A stretch of 64,000 bases of DNA. Source: Rallus limicola (taxonomy: Eukaryota; Chordata; Aves; Gruiformes; Rallidae). The notes under the pieces were generated by a model that was not told where the DNA came from, made no database searches, and was given only the letters and a program-made list of their open reading frames with translations. The position numbers were made by a program, and so were the translations under genes. Shown piece after piece: positions 1 to 12,584 of this stretch. The stretch's first letter is position 1. The number at the start of each line of letters is the position of its first letter. The stretch spans positions 96,194,211-96,258,210 of the forward strand of contig JAKCOZ010000001.1 of assembly GCA_022605955.1 (NCBI GenBank), in the 5' to 3' direction.

Positions 1-1169
1 TGTTTTTACACTTAGTACTTTCTCTGATTAATAACTAAAGGACTTCAGCAGTGGTTAGCTTTCTACGCGAAGTGGAGTCAAAGTTCCCTTGCCATCTAGG
101 AAAATAAGTAAAATATTTATGGAAAACCAAAGAAAAATGTAAGGTTGACACTAAAAAACCACTGATGTTTGCCAGTGTTTGCACTCTATGTGAACATCTT
201 AATACAACTTTACTACATTAACCCTATGCATGTACTTGGGTAAGGAAAAAGAGAGTAAGTTCTCTCTTTTGTGGTTTGGCTAAGCATACTTCTAGTTTAT
301 TATCTCACTTTTATTTCCAGAAGATTGGCTGGAAAGAGAACTAAACTCAGTGCCTTTAAAGGTCTGGTATATTTGTTAGCTCTTTTACAGTGTTTTTCCC
401 CTTTTTTGTAATTTTCCCAACTAATGAAAACATTCAAGTTATGACTTCATTACACACTTCAGAGTTAAAAAAAAAACTAAACATTTGTCTTCTAGAACAA
501 AGCTTAAATTAGATAAATACATTTAAAAGCAAACAGTTCTGAAAAAAGCTAGTTTTGCAGACCTGCAGACAAGGAGGTGTTTCAGGTACAGAACTTTTCA
601 TCCACACAACTTTGTTAACAGAGATTTTACACATGCACATGCACTTGTAAACTTTTGTGGTTTTCTCCCAAAGATCTGCTTTACACTATTAGTGTCATAG
701 TTATATCTTGGTCATAAAAAATTACATAAAATGCAATTACATAAAATAGAATATACAGTACCTTATGAAAACTGTGAGAAGGAACCTTACTATTGGTAGC
801 TAGGGATTGGTGTGCTGTAGGGATCAAGACGGGACTTCAAAAACTATGCTGCTGGATTTATGAAGAGAAGTTTGTAGCAAAACAAAGACCAATAAATTCT
901 TTAATTCAAAAGCAGCCACAAGCTTGAGGAAAATGATAGAGGTCTAGCATAACAGTCAACTGTAACTAGCTCAGCTAAAGAGAGATTTCCATTTCTTGGC
1001 ACAGTAACAAATCCTCAAGCAGAGAGGGGCTAGGGGTGAGATTTTTTCCTCTGTAAGTAACTTAATGAATGAAGTACTAATTAACATTATGGCATTGATA
1101 AATGGAGAGGGAGATTAGGGATGTACTCGATATTCAGGCCTTCCCAGATGGACCGTCAAAGCCACATTA

Positions 1170-1550
1170 ATTCCTATCTCATTGGAGCATCTGCTTCTCC
1201 CATAATCCATTGCCCCTTGGTACAAACAGCACAAACTGTTGTGACTCAATTCGATTTATATCAATCTAATTTCTTTTAATCCAATTTGTATTCCAATCTA
1301 CTACCTTCTAATCACTTAAATCTTCAGCCTCCATCTGGTAAATTTTCTCTCAAAATTAACCGAGCAGATGCCTCTGCAATTGTCTTCCACAGTCAGGCTA
1401 ATCATGCCCTCGCAGTGGCCTACAGAGCACGCTGAATAGGTACGTGACTTACAGCATTGCCCTTCTTATTACAAACATGGCGATGCAGGAAGGCCATTTT
1501 GTCTGTCATTAATTGGTTAATTTGCATAACACTGCCAGGGAAAGATGCCT
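1170..1550. promoter_or_regulatory. Candidate conserved non-coding element
   Basis: A non-repetitive block with several CpGs in otherwise CpG-poor DNA, and clustered homeodomain and POU-like cores around 1501-1530, where ATTAATTGGTTAATTTGCAT is read. This texture resembles vertebrate developmental enhancers. There is no alignment behind this call. Confidence 0.25.
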
Positions 1551-2000
1551 AGAAAACAAAAGCCAAGAGTAAAAAGCTTCAAGAAGGCAGCATGACATGC
1601 TCATCATTTGTCATACAGCCATTACACTTTGAACCATCTATTGTTTGAGGTAGCAAATATGGAACTGGATTACAGCTAAATACATAACAAATATCTACAT
1701 GCAATATTGGATTGCATTATTCTGGCAATGTTGCCATTGAACTTCCAGAGAGCAAGGGGGTTGTCAAACAAAATATAGAGAAAAATGTGTGATACTGAAA
1801 CAAATATGAACACACATTGTTTTGCCAGACCCCAAAACTTTCAACCCTCTCAAGTAAATTAACTTTTACACAGCTACAATTACATAGGCAAATAGAGCCA
1901 GACTTTGTGGACTTCGTGACTATCAAAAGGTAAACTCCTTCAGGTTTCCCCAAAGACAGGGAGGGCCACACACTATCTAATACATCATTAGTAGAAAAAG

Positions 2001-2023
2001 AAAAAAAAAAAAAAAAAAAAAAA
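2001..2023. repeat. Poly(A) tract
   Basis: Twenty-three consecutive A residues preceded by an A-rich run. No retroposed body was recognised next to it. Confidence 0.9.
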
Positions 2024-2660
2024 GCAGCTAACTTTCTCAGCCAAGGAGGATTAACAATTCTGAACCTAAAGTCAAGACAGAAAGACTAGTGGCACTCCTT
2101 TAAAACTGGCTGCCTTGTTAAGAATACAATGTTGATCTCTCCTCTTGATCAATATTATATCATCTCCAGAAAGCTGAAGGTAAGTTCAGCACAAAGTGTT
2201 TATCATTATTCAAGTATTATCGTAATCATGAGCAGCCAAAGTTATAGAAAAAGCTTCTTTAAACCTGTTAGTCAAAATTCTAGGAGGACAGAAAGTGCTA
2301 AAAGTGCTGTTTATGTTTGCCAAACAGCTAGTGAAAAGAAACGACAAAAACCACAACAGGTAGTTGTGTGAGCAAATAATGAGGAAAGCACAAGAATGAA
2401 CAGGCTGGGCCAGTGGTCTCTCTATCATATAATAAGCAGAAAAGAGGAGGAAAAAAATTCAGCATGGCTCTCTGCCTTGCATCACTAGCCACATTCTTGT
2501 TGGGCAATAACACTTACATAAGATCAGCCATCTACAGATTGATAAGGAGGCATTGTGCCCTTTTGCTGTTACACATTCTATATAATATCTGTAGCTTTAC
2601 ATTTTTCAAGAGTATTATAAATCAGACTAACATGGAAGGGTCAGCTGTTGATTTTCATCT

Positions 2661-2711
2661 TTAAAAATAAAAAAAAAACAACAACAACAAAATAAAATAA
2701 AAAAAAAAATA
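2661..2711. repeat. A-rich low-complexity tract
   Basis: Mixed A runs with CAA and AATAA steps over about 50 bases; simple sequence with no further content. Confidence 0.8.
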
Positions 2712-3069
2712 TTGGTGTCATCCAAATTTTCAGTAGCTGGAAGATGAGCTTACTGAGATGACTTGCCTGGAGTTTGCTACTGCTTCCTCCTCACAATCTT
2801 TCACATCTATGCCCGACTGAAAGGTTTCACTTTTCAGCTAAGAGGTACCTACTAAATTTTTCATGACCTGAGGACAGCAAACAGTATAAATACAATGGAT
2901 GCAAGCTGGAGGATGCTGGAAAAGGAAAGAGAGGGTGTGCGTGGTTAAGAGAGAGGGGGGGTGGAGTGGGCAGTCTTTCTTTCCCTCCCACAAGCTGTCA
3001 AGTCCTTCTGTGCACACCCCCTTCCTCATCCCTGCTAAAAACCTTCCTCTATGCCTGCCATGACAGGTG

Positions 3070-3310
3070 GTCCAGATTTTCACTTAGGAAATCTGGCCAC
3101 CCTATGTTTGCAACACCTCCCCGCTTAGTATCATCTGTGAATTTAATTAGCATGCAGTTTACCCACTCGTTCAGATTATTAACGAAGATGTTAAACAAGA
3201 CACAACCCAAATAAAAAGATTCCTATGGCAAACCAATTGATGCCTTTCGATCAGTTCATTGCTGTCTATCGGAACCCTTTATTTACGGATGTCACCCAAT
3301 GGTGACATCG
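3070..3310 (-). mobile_element. Possible ancient CR1/L3-like LINE fragment
   Basis: Phrases such as TATCATCTGTGAATTTAAT and TTATTAACGAAGATGTTAAA resemble, in reverse, the CR1 reverse-transcriptase segment that reads in the intact copy at 12.95-13.04 kb as an N-I-F-I-N-N-I and F-A-D-D-T region. The copy is heavily diverged and lacks the 3' tail. Recognised by resemblance only. Confidence 0.45.
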
Positions 3311-5689
3311 TGGATGTCCAAGCTATATTCTGGCAGAGTGTAATTAAGCTAAACTGAGAATAATAAACTTCAGTCTGTAAATTCAGTTTACACTGATGTA
3401 AAATTAAAACTCAGCTCTTACGCAGCTGACCAGTGGCACTGTGTCCCATTTCTTAGCAGCTCTCAACCATAAGTCTTCATACCATGCAATCATACCATGG
3501 GCTTTTACAAATAGTTGAATAGCAACATAAATTTACTTGAAAGACCTATTTCAAATAATATAGTAGTAAATAGAAAGCTAGGAGAAGGAAGAACACATAC
3601 AAGTATGAGAATGCTTAGAAAAATAACAGAAACAGTAATTTTTACATGCTAATATAATTTTCCAGGCAGTTTATTCACAGATAGGCTTACAATAAATACC
3701 TTTGCTTAATTGTGTAATTGTAAAACTTTCATCCAGACTTTATAAAGCAAAGTTCAATTTCATAATAAAAAGCATCTGTAAACTCCTGACTGAATAAAAT
3801 AATAATACTTTTTTTCCTTTACTCACTTAGAAAGCACAAGATGAAATATTTACACACAAGGCTTGCTTTATCAGCAAGTAAGTGAGCACAAGAACGAGTT
3901 TAATTATAACATGACTCAAGATCTGGTAGAAACATATTCTTAAATTCTTTTTTTCTTCTCCTGAACATCACTTTCTTAACAACCTTTCCTTCTGAAATGA
4001 GGTCTTAGACATCTCAGTCTTGACAGTAAATGGAGAAAATGATTCAGCTCCAGAGATTCATACTATCCTAACATAGTTTTGAAAGGTCAGTAGGAATAGG
4101 ATGAACCATTAGTACAAGCCTCTCCAATGACTACAGAAGGAACCTAACTGATGGCCTTAGATTAGAGACCTAAATTTACATGGCCTGTCTCAAGGGGATT
4201 GAATTCACTTGACAATCAGTGAGGTATGAGCAGAAATGTTTATTCTCTTTCAGATTACTCAGAGCACAAACTGCCACTTATTTTCAGAACTCAGGTGTGT
4301 ATGATCTATTTGAAAATGGAAACAAGCATACCCAACTCCCACTGAGTGAAATTTATAATTTTTGTAAGCAGTTTGCAGTTTACAGTAATCATGAACAACA
4401 CTCCAGAGACTGGTGACCTGTGCCATACCACAAGAGGCTTCCACTGCCCAGAACAAATCTCTTTACACTAGCTAGACCAGCTGAATCTGGAGATATCACA
4501 GATATTCACAAAAAAAAAAAGGGTCAGTGTATCTAACCATTAACAGGAGTCAAAGTACCTACAAAGCATCAGTGCCACATCTGTTAGCTCCTCCACACCA
4601 AAGAAAGAGTTGGTGCTAAGGCACGATTAAGAGCCAAGAGGAATGTAACAGGTGTATGCAGGTGGCAGAGGTCACTGAGGGATAGCATAAAGGAAAGAGA
4701 GGGTCAAGTTATTATCTGGAATGCATCCACACTGCACAGTTGTCTTTTAAATCAGTTTTTATAATAGTCATGCCTGTATTGATTTAATACTTTATGCTAC
4801 AGATTTAGTCAGCACACCATGAAGAACCACATCAAAGACTGAGTTGTGGAACCAGGTCTTGTTTCTTTTCCTTACCCAAGGTAAGAAGAGATTGAAGGCT
4901 TTCAAAATAGGACATGTTCTATTTTAAGTGCTTTATTAGACTTATTTCATATGAAAAGGAAAACATCTGTCACTCAAACATCATTAAGTCTTTCAATTAC
5001 AAGTCTGTAAGTAAAATAATCCAAACATCATAAAAATGAAATTCAGCTTTTAAATCAAAGGGACTAATGCACCTTTGCATACACAACAACTAATGACACC
5101 AAGATACTGCGTCTTTTACCTTTAAGCCTATATTAGCATATATGTAAAGCTGAAATGGAACAGAGAGAGAACATGCATTTGAAAGTAAAGTTGCATCACA
5201 CTTGGCACTACAATACCTCAGAGAATTAGGCCTCTAATGACAAGTTTTCAAGAATAAGCATTTACTGTAAGTCACACAAACATGACAAATGAAACACTCA
5301 TAGCAACTCATAAACATCCAGAGAAAAACAGACAATGGCGACTTAACACCATTAACCTCAGTGAAGCTAATGCCTTACTTAAAGGAATGTAAGACCAAGA
5401 TCACACTGCCCATAGGCAACTGTTCCCAAGCCTAACCCCCTTCGCTACTTGCAAAGCAGTTGACACCCTATTCCTGGTATATAATTGCACTGCCAGTTCC
5501 CCATTTGCCTCCCTCCAGAATAAGAGCTATAGTTCAAAGGGACAGAAACAAACAATAAGGGTCATTTTAAGTGCTAAGGTCAGGCTGTGTGTTTTGGGGT
5601 AGGAGTCCTGGGAGTAAGCTAGTTACAAGTTACTAGTGACCCTGGAAAGGAAGTTACTTAATATTCATGTTGACGGAAAAGAAGAAAGG

Positions 5690-5935
5690 ATTAATCATGT
5701 GGAATTAGCATTTGCATTGAGGAGCTTGGTTGAGTCTTGTGTTCTACTTTGAGAGGAAGACGGCTGCTTCACACTAGCATTTTACATCTCTTATTTATCG
5801 AAACATTGCAGCTTGCTCCTAACTGTCATTAACTGATGAATAATGAAAGACTTCTTTACTTTTACTTCAGATTAATCATGCAGCTCTCTTCGTCTTTCCA
5901 TGCCTGAATGTGTGTTCTGAATATTTTTTTAGTTC
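5690..5935. promoter_or_regulatory. Candidate conserved non-coding element
   Basis: A non-repetitive AT-rich block dense in TAATCATG, ATTAGCATTTGCAT and TCATTAACTGATGAATAATG motifs, which are homeodomain- and POU-like. It ends at a C/T homopolymer junction. Suggestive texture only. Confidence 0.2.
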
Positions 5936-5936
5936 T

Positions 5937-5959
5937 CCCCCCCCCCCCCTTTTTTTTTT
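5937..5959. repeat. Poly(C)-poly(T) junction tract
   Basis: About twelve C residues are followed at once by nine T residues, a pure pyrimidine run on the plus strand. Confidence 0.85.
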
Positions 5960-8900
5960 ATAATTCATGTGGGATAAAGAAGTGTGTTTAATTAGATTTC
6001 AATTCTACTGGGGGAAAACGGTCTCTATTGAAAGGGCACCTCCTAGTATTTTCACCTCACAGTTACAGTGTTGCAGTGCCACCGTGCACTATTATCTTTC
6101 ATAAATTGTCACATTTATGTTAATTCCAAGCCATCTCTTATGTTACATAAATTAATGGCTAAAAACACCATCACTCCAGTTACCTAGCATATAGAAAAAC
6201 AGTGTAAAGATTAAAACAATTAGATTATGCAGATTTTATAATTACTATTATAAAGTAAAAATACAAATCCTTGTGTAACAGTAACATATTATTGCCTTAA
6301 TGCATTTTTAAGATAACTTGTAAGTTCTTTTATGAAAATTCTTATTTTCTCCTGACCCTTCCCTTCCTGTGCCCTCCACCAAGCTTCTTCCCCCCATACG
6401 TTAAGTAATAGATTTGACTTTTCATTTGCATATATAAACCAAATTATATCAAAATGCTGGTTTTCCCACCAGCAGGTGACACATTAATTAGTACAGCAGA
6501 TAGAACTACTTGAGAGTCAGGCAAGTTCAAAAATTTTAGCTGTGTAAAACTTGCCCCAACACATCAGACCCTAAATACATCACGTGATTATGCTTAAAGA
6601 GAGTAGAAAACAACAAACCTGTAGCTGTACAAAGCTGTACAAGGACAAAAGCAGCTGCAGGTGATCAGGTTACACCTTTAAGTACACATTTTGATTAAGC
6701 ATTCCGTATTTTAATTGTGTAGTTACAGATGGCCTTCATGGTTAGAAAATCATCCAGTCTTACTTGGAGGCAGAAAGGGGGGAAGGCAAAGCCCAAATGA
6801 AATAAACCCACTCCCTCCCTTCTCTATCAATCAGAACAGACCTAACCAATGTTTTGCAAACCTTCTCCTTTTTCTCACACTTTGAGCAGCCCTTTTCATG
6901 ATACAAATCTTCCTCATAGCCATCAGTTTGGCAATCATTAAAATACAACACAATGTTTTTCCCTCATATTAAATGCCTAAAACATCATGCCTAAAATAAT
7001 GTTTTAAAATATAGTGGATTTGTCTGCACATAACCAATTGAGGATGATTACAGAAATCAGCATGCTTTCGCTTACTAACTATTAAGCATTTTAATCCATC
7101 AGCTAGAGTGATCTCTAGCTTTATTCAGTCCACTTTAAAATGACTTAAATTGCAAGTACTTTCCATTATCATACCAGAAAAAGGGTTCCACACTGAATGC
7201 AAGAATAACATTGCACGTGCACAATGCCAATGCATTATATCCACGAGCCAGATCCTGTTACACTGACTTGTATGCATTACAGCTCATCATTTTAGCATTT
7301 AACTATGCGTTTCCATGGCTTGCTATCTTTCAATTTCATTAAAGTACCCAATTTTAAATTTCAAGGTTGAGTTAAATTAGTTGCAACACTAAATCATGCT
7401 TTTTGTAAGATACAGACCTACTGTAAATCACCCTCATCTTGACCTTTTTGTCTGAGAAGGTCAAGAAACATATAGGTGATGAGGGAAAAAATAGCACATA
7501 CAATTCAGAGCAGTAACAGACTACCTGATCCTTTTTTTATCTCCTCTGGCACACTCCCTTTAAATTGCTTGTAAGACTTCTTCCAAGTTCTCACTAATTT
7601 CTTATCCTCATTGAGTTTTCTCTAGTTTACTAACACTGTTTTAAAATCAAGAGACCTAGAACTGCACATTATAAATCTAAATTCCCACATCTGCGGAAAG
7701 CTGGAAAGCTGGTGCAAAGTTCACATTCATTCAAAGTTTCAGCTTCACTCTGTTCTCTTGCAAAGCTGATGTAATACCTTGTCATTGCTAAAAATGCAAT
7801 GCTCTATTAAAATACACCACTGATTTCTCATGCTGCGTGTCTTCTGTCTTGCAGCAGCTAGCTTAACACATGTATCCTAAACTTACATAGGGTAAACTGT
7901 ACTAAAGATGAGTATAAAAATGCCTTTCAGAGGTCTCTGGCAATTATCTTTTTCCTTGATGCATATGATTTGATTATTGATTTTTTTTTTTCTGGATTAC
8001 AATCCATTTTCTTCCTTAACCATATTACAAACTTCCTGAGGTCCCTTACTGTTAGCAACTGTGTAACTTCACTCACTTTATATCTGAAAGCCTAAATCAT
8101 TTACTTGCCTATTTCAATCTTAAATGGAGAATTTTACACTATCTTTAACAAGAACATTTTCATCCAGACGAAATTCACACATATCTAACATTAGTCTTTG
8201 CTTCTCCCTGCTGCTGCTACCTAAAGGAAGTGATATTATCACAGCCTGCAGAATGTGCTCTTTCAAAGCAAAACTGATAACTGATGATTTTCAAAGGCTA
8301 CATTAAAATGTAACAGAACAGGCAAAATTGTGCTCTAAAATTGCACATGTGAATATTTTTCCCTACAAAAAAAAAAGCAGTTACTGACGAATACAGACTG
8401 TATCACCATTTTCTGCTGTTATAGAATGTTGAACATCATATATATTATTTTGCTTTAAAATTCTCCCCTGGAAGCATTTTCAAATTTAAACTGGCATTAG
8501 ATACTGTTTTCATTAATGTTATTTTTGTTCAAGAAGGACATTTCCTTACAGAAACAGAATAGCACCACATTTTTATGTTTGTTACATAGCACCGTATCCT
8601 CTATACACGCAGATTTGCTATCGTATGGATTGAAGTAACAAGGGATCCTGTCATTTGGAGACAGGTTATCATATATAAGGACAGCTAAACACAGTGGGAG
8701 CTATAAATAGTGCTCTCTGTTTCTGTCAGCCCTTTATTCTCCCCCTGGATGGCAACACATTTATTTGCTTGGATTCTACACTGATCAAAAATTTTTTTAA
8801 GCAAAATTTTGTTAGGGTGCATATGCCAATCCAACATCAATGTATAGTCACATGTGCTCCTGAGCACACCCAACAAGAGTTGAGCTCCAGACTCTACCAA

Positions 8901-9471
8901 TCACCAGTTTGCTACATGGCAGCATTTCACTCATCTTTCACCTCAAATTCTTCTTCTTTTTTTTTTTTTTTTAAACACAGATGTTGGCACAACTCCTTTG
9001 TGAAACAGTGAGATCCACTGATGAAAACCCCATGTAACAAATAGTATTGTCAGCTTACTAAGGTGCCTTCCTGACCTATACCTGCATGCACAGATGGCTT
9101 ACACAGTGTGGCAAATACCACTCTCCTCCTGCTACAGTGCTGCACAGTCATAGGCAAGGTTTACCTGCTAGTTCTTGATCTGCTGTGTTTGAGTTTTACC
9201 CTCTGTTCTTGTGAAATGCCTACAAGCTCCAGGTTTCTAGAGCCATTGAGAAGTAATTTTACTTTGCCAGGCTTTATCTTCCTAATGTTACTTCAGTCAC
9301 AAAATAAAACTGCTTCATTATTTCAAACTAATTCTACATATAATACTGGAAATTCCTAGAGGACTAGTTTTTATTACTACAATACCTTAACCTTATACCT
9401 CTGGAGATATGAAAAGCCCATACAAGAACTGTATTTATTCATTACCTTTATTTTTTATATTATATATGCAC

Positions 9472-9472
9472 A

Positions 9473-9510
<38 letters not shown>

Positions 9511-9511
9511 A
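9472..9511. repeat. (TG)n(TA)n compound microsatellite
   Basis: A short TG run passes into about 13 TA units. Alternating purine-pyrimidine sequence like this is unstable in length and can unwind or form Z-DNA or cruciforms. Confidence 0.9.
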
Positions 9512-10562
9512 AAACACACAGATTCCCTCAGTAGATTAAAAAGACTGTTTCCTAACATGTCAAAAGAAAAATAGTGTATTTTGTAAAAAAAAAAAGTTAT
9601 TGCACAGTAAATCTGGAAGTATATTGATAATATTAATGTAGCAAAAATATGTAGGCTGATATCAGGAATTAAGATCTTGGATGGTCCAGGGCTCAGTTCA
9701 CATCCCAAATCAACATGGCATTCCATCAGGATTTGTGTCTTAGATATCTATATCCCACATAATCTGTAGGGATAATGCAACAATTTTTTGTCACATAGTA
9801 TAAAGAAGACACTAACAGCATCACCAGCTATTTTATTTACTGATACTGTTACAGGGAAGGATTTTCCTGTACTTGAATGAATTTATAGGTTTTACAACTG
9901 ATTTCAATAGGACAGGAATTCCACACAATGTCACTTTATTTTGCTTTCTAACTTGGTAGAAAATTAGCAAACTAAGGTTTGCAGATTTGCACTGCAATTG
10001 CAGTGTCTTAGTACCAGAAATCTCAGAACGTATGAAGTACTAGCAAATTCAACAGCATTATCAATAATGAAGTATTTATGGAAACTGTAATTTATATTTA
10101 CTTGTAAGACTATACATTGTATTCCTAACATCTTTTTCTGAAAAGTCAAACGTTGCTTTACTGCCTGCATGATATTTCTCAAACAAGACATAGTCATCTA
10201 ATTAAATTTCAAGCATACTCAACATTAAACAAGTTGATTAAAAAAAGACAAATAGAATTTGCTGTCATCACATGACCCATAAAGACAAAAAAAGCCCAGC
10301 AAGTGCTGTGCACCGAAAGACTGCTTTCTTAACTAATGCTTCTTCCCACACTCCTCCTGGTAATAGAGTACAAGTCCTAGCACAAAGTCTCCTGGGCACT
10401 CAGTAACTGTAACCCTCAAGAGTATATATATATCTTTTTCCCCACCTGTGTCCTGTCTGGTCTTAACCCTTCTCTAACTTACGTATTGTTCTATCATACC
10501 CCATAGAAATTTAAAGGAGGCACTGTTTATTTCATAAATCTTCTATTAACAACAGTGAAAAT

Positions 10563-10625
10563 AGAATCATAGAATCATAGGGGTTGGAAGGGACCTCAAG
10601 AGATCATCAGGTCCAAACCCCTCAT
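10563..10625 (-). mobile_element. CR1 LINE 3' tail, short
   Basis: ATAGAATCATAGAATCATAG followed by GGGTTGGAAGGGACCTC is the reverse complement of the CR1 3' end (octamer tail preceded by the conserved 3' UTR). Only about 60 bp remain, a severely 5'-truncated insertion, which is normal for CR1. Confidence 0.9.
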
Positions 10626-11789
10626 AGCCAATTGACAGAATGTTGCGACCAACAAAGTTGGAATACTAGTTAAAATACTTTTTAAGATGCTGTTTTTCCA
10701 CCAAAACTCAAGATTGGATCACTGTCCAAATGAGCTGTCAACAACTATTAGACTAGATAGTAACATTAGGGGCTGACACTCAGTCAGATCAAGATCTGCA
10801 TTTAACTCAGCGCTCACTCCCCACCCACCGTCACCCTGAACCCCACAGCCTTTCTATGCTCAGCAGCTCTACAGCTCCCAGTCTATTGCCCCACATCAGT
10901 ACCAAGCTTTTCTTTGAAGCAAAAGGCAAGTTGTCCTCACTACAGAAAGCATAGGGTGATTTCTCTAACTTCCATACAAATGGCCCACTTCCTTAAGACC
11001 TTTTGTGCTTCTGAGATGAGACCTTATTAGTAGGCATAAGAGGTGTGTAAAGTCTCTCCCAGAGCCCACTCCATTAGTATTAATCAATATTCATTTACAA
11101 TTGGATAAAGCTAGCTTTTCAATTAGAATTATTTCCACTTCTTCCCCCACCCCCCAACAAAAAAACCCCACAGCTTTCATTATATTTGAGATATCAGGAC
11201 ACTGCGTCTCTGTATAAAAGTAATTTACAGATTATCTTCACATCCAGAATGATGTACCAAGTAGAAGTGATCCTACAGAGAACAGCTTGGTAAATCCAGC
11301 CTTTCACTCTTGCCTTGGGAGAGTAGGTGAGAAATATATCTAAGCATGAGGAATAAGCTGCTTTTGAGAATCAGCAAACAAGGACTAGAACAAAAAGACT
11401 GCTGTAATGGTGACATGGGAACAATCGCCTCACAGTTCACTGTGAGTTGCAACCAGTTGTATTTGCTGATTTTCTCAAGGAACATCAGCTGCTGCTGCAC
11501 CTACAAGATCAATGCTGCTAATTGTGAGGAAAATTATTCAGGATAGTTCAGAACCTCCTATTAATGATGCCTGCCAGGAGAAAGTCAGTTTATCAGCCAT
11601 CCTAAAGGTTAACATCAATATCAAATGCAACAACCTCGAACGATTATATTACTAACCTTGCAAGCAAAATCACCACAGTGGTGCAAAAGACTTCAGAATA
11701 GCCTGTATTTTAAAACTTATTTTGATGCTTTGCTCAACAGGTGCCAAGCTTGTTTGCAATTTCATATTCTTTCTTTTGGCTGTAGCAAG

Positions 11790-11808
11790 AAAAAAAAAAA
11801 AAAAAAAA
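11790..11808. repeat. Poly(A) tract
   Basis: Nineteen A residues; no retroposed body was recognised upstream. Confidence 0.85.
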
Positions 11809-12584
11809 GAAGCCTATAGCAATTCCTTCAGTTCTGTCAATACTCTAAGAAAGCTGAGTAAGAAAACAGATCTATAGCTAGATCTCAGCTAACACTATAG
11901 CAAACAGTTTGCTGGAATTATTGTTACTTCTACTCAAAAGTCCTCAAAAAGCAAATAAGTGGGGTTTTGGAGGCTTTTTTATACCCAAATTCACACAGCT
12001 GACCAAATCCACACAAGTTAACCACAGAAGTAGTCAATACGCCACAAATACTTAGAAGCAGGGAATAGCCTAAAGTACTTGTCCCCCTTTTTTTTTTTTC
12101 CAAAATGCATTATGTATTGTAAGACAAAAGAGAAGGGGATAGCTTGATGTAATCCAGCCACATCCTTATCATTTAAAGAAAAAAATCATATATAGTAATG
12201 GCTGAGAACTTTCATTTAATTTGAAGACTAATAGTAAGGGAATCTACAACATAAATGCATATCACATCTACTTTTCTATACGTATTGTATAAGAACAGCA
12301 TTAATAAGAGACCACAAATCATAGTATACGCCTAGTACTTTTGAAAGGCATACATTCTGACTAGTTCTTAGTAGCTTGCACAGTTTTAAAGACAACTCTG
12401 GTTGTCAGAGCAATAGCTTAACCATTCCTTGTTTGAAAACTGCTTCCTAAATGACTGTTTGCTTTTATATTGGTTCTACTCAAAACACTATTATTTTTTA
12501 CAAATAACATATTTATATTTCCCTACAAGTAAAAGAGAACATCTATTTTACAACACATTCCTTGATAATTCAATGTGCGTGCTG

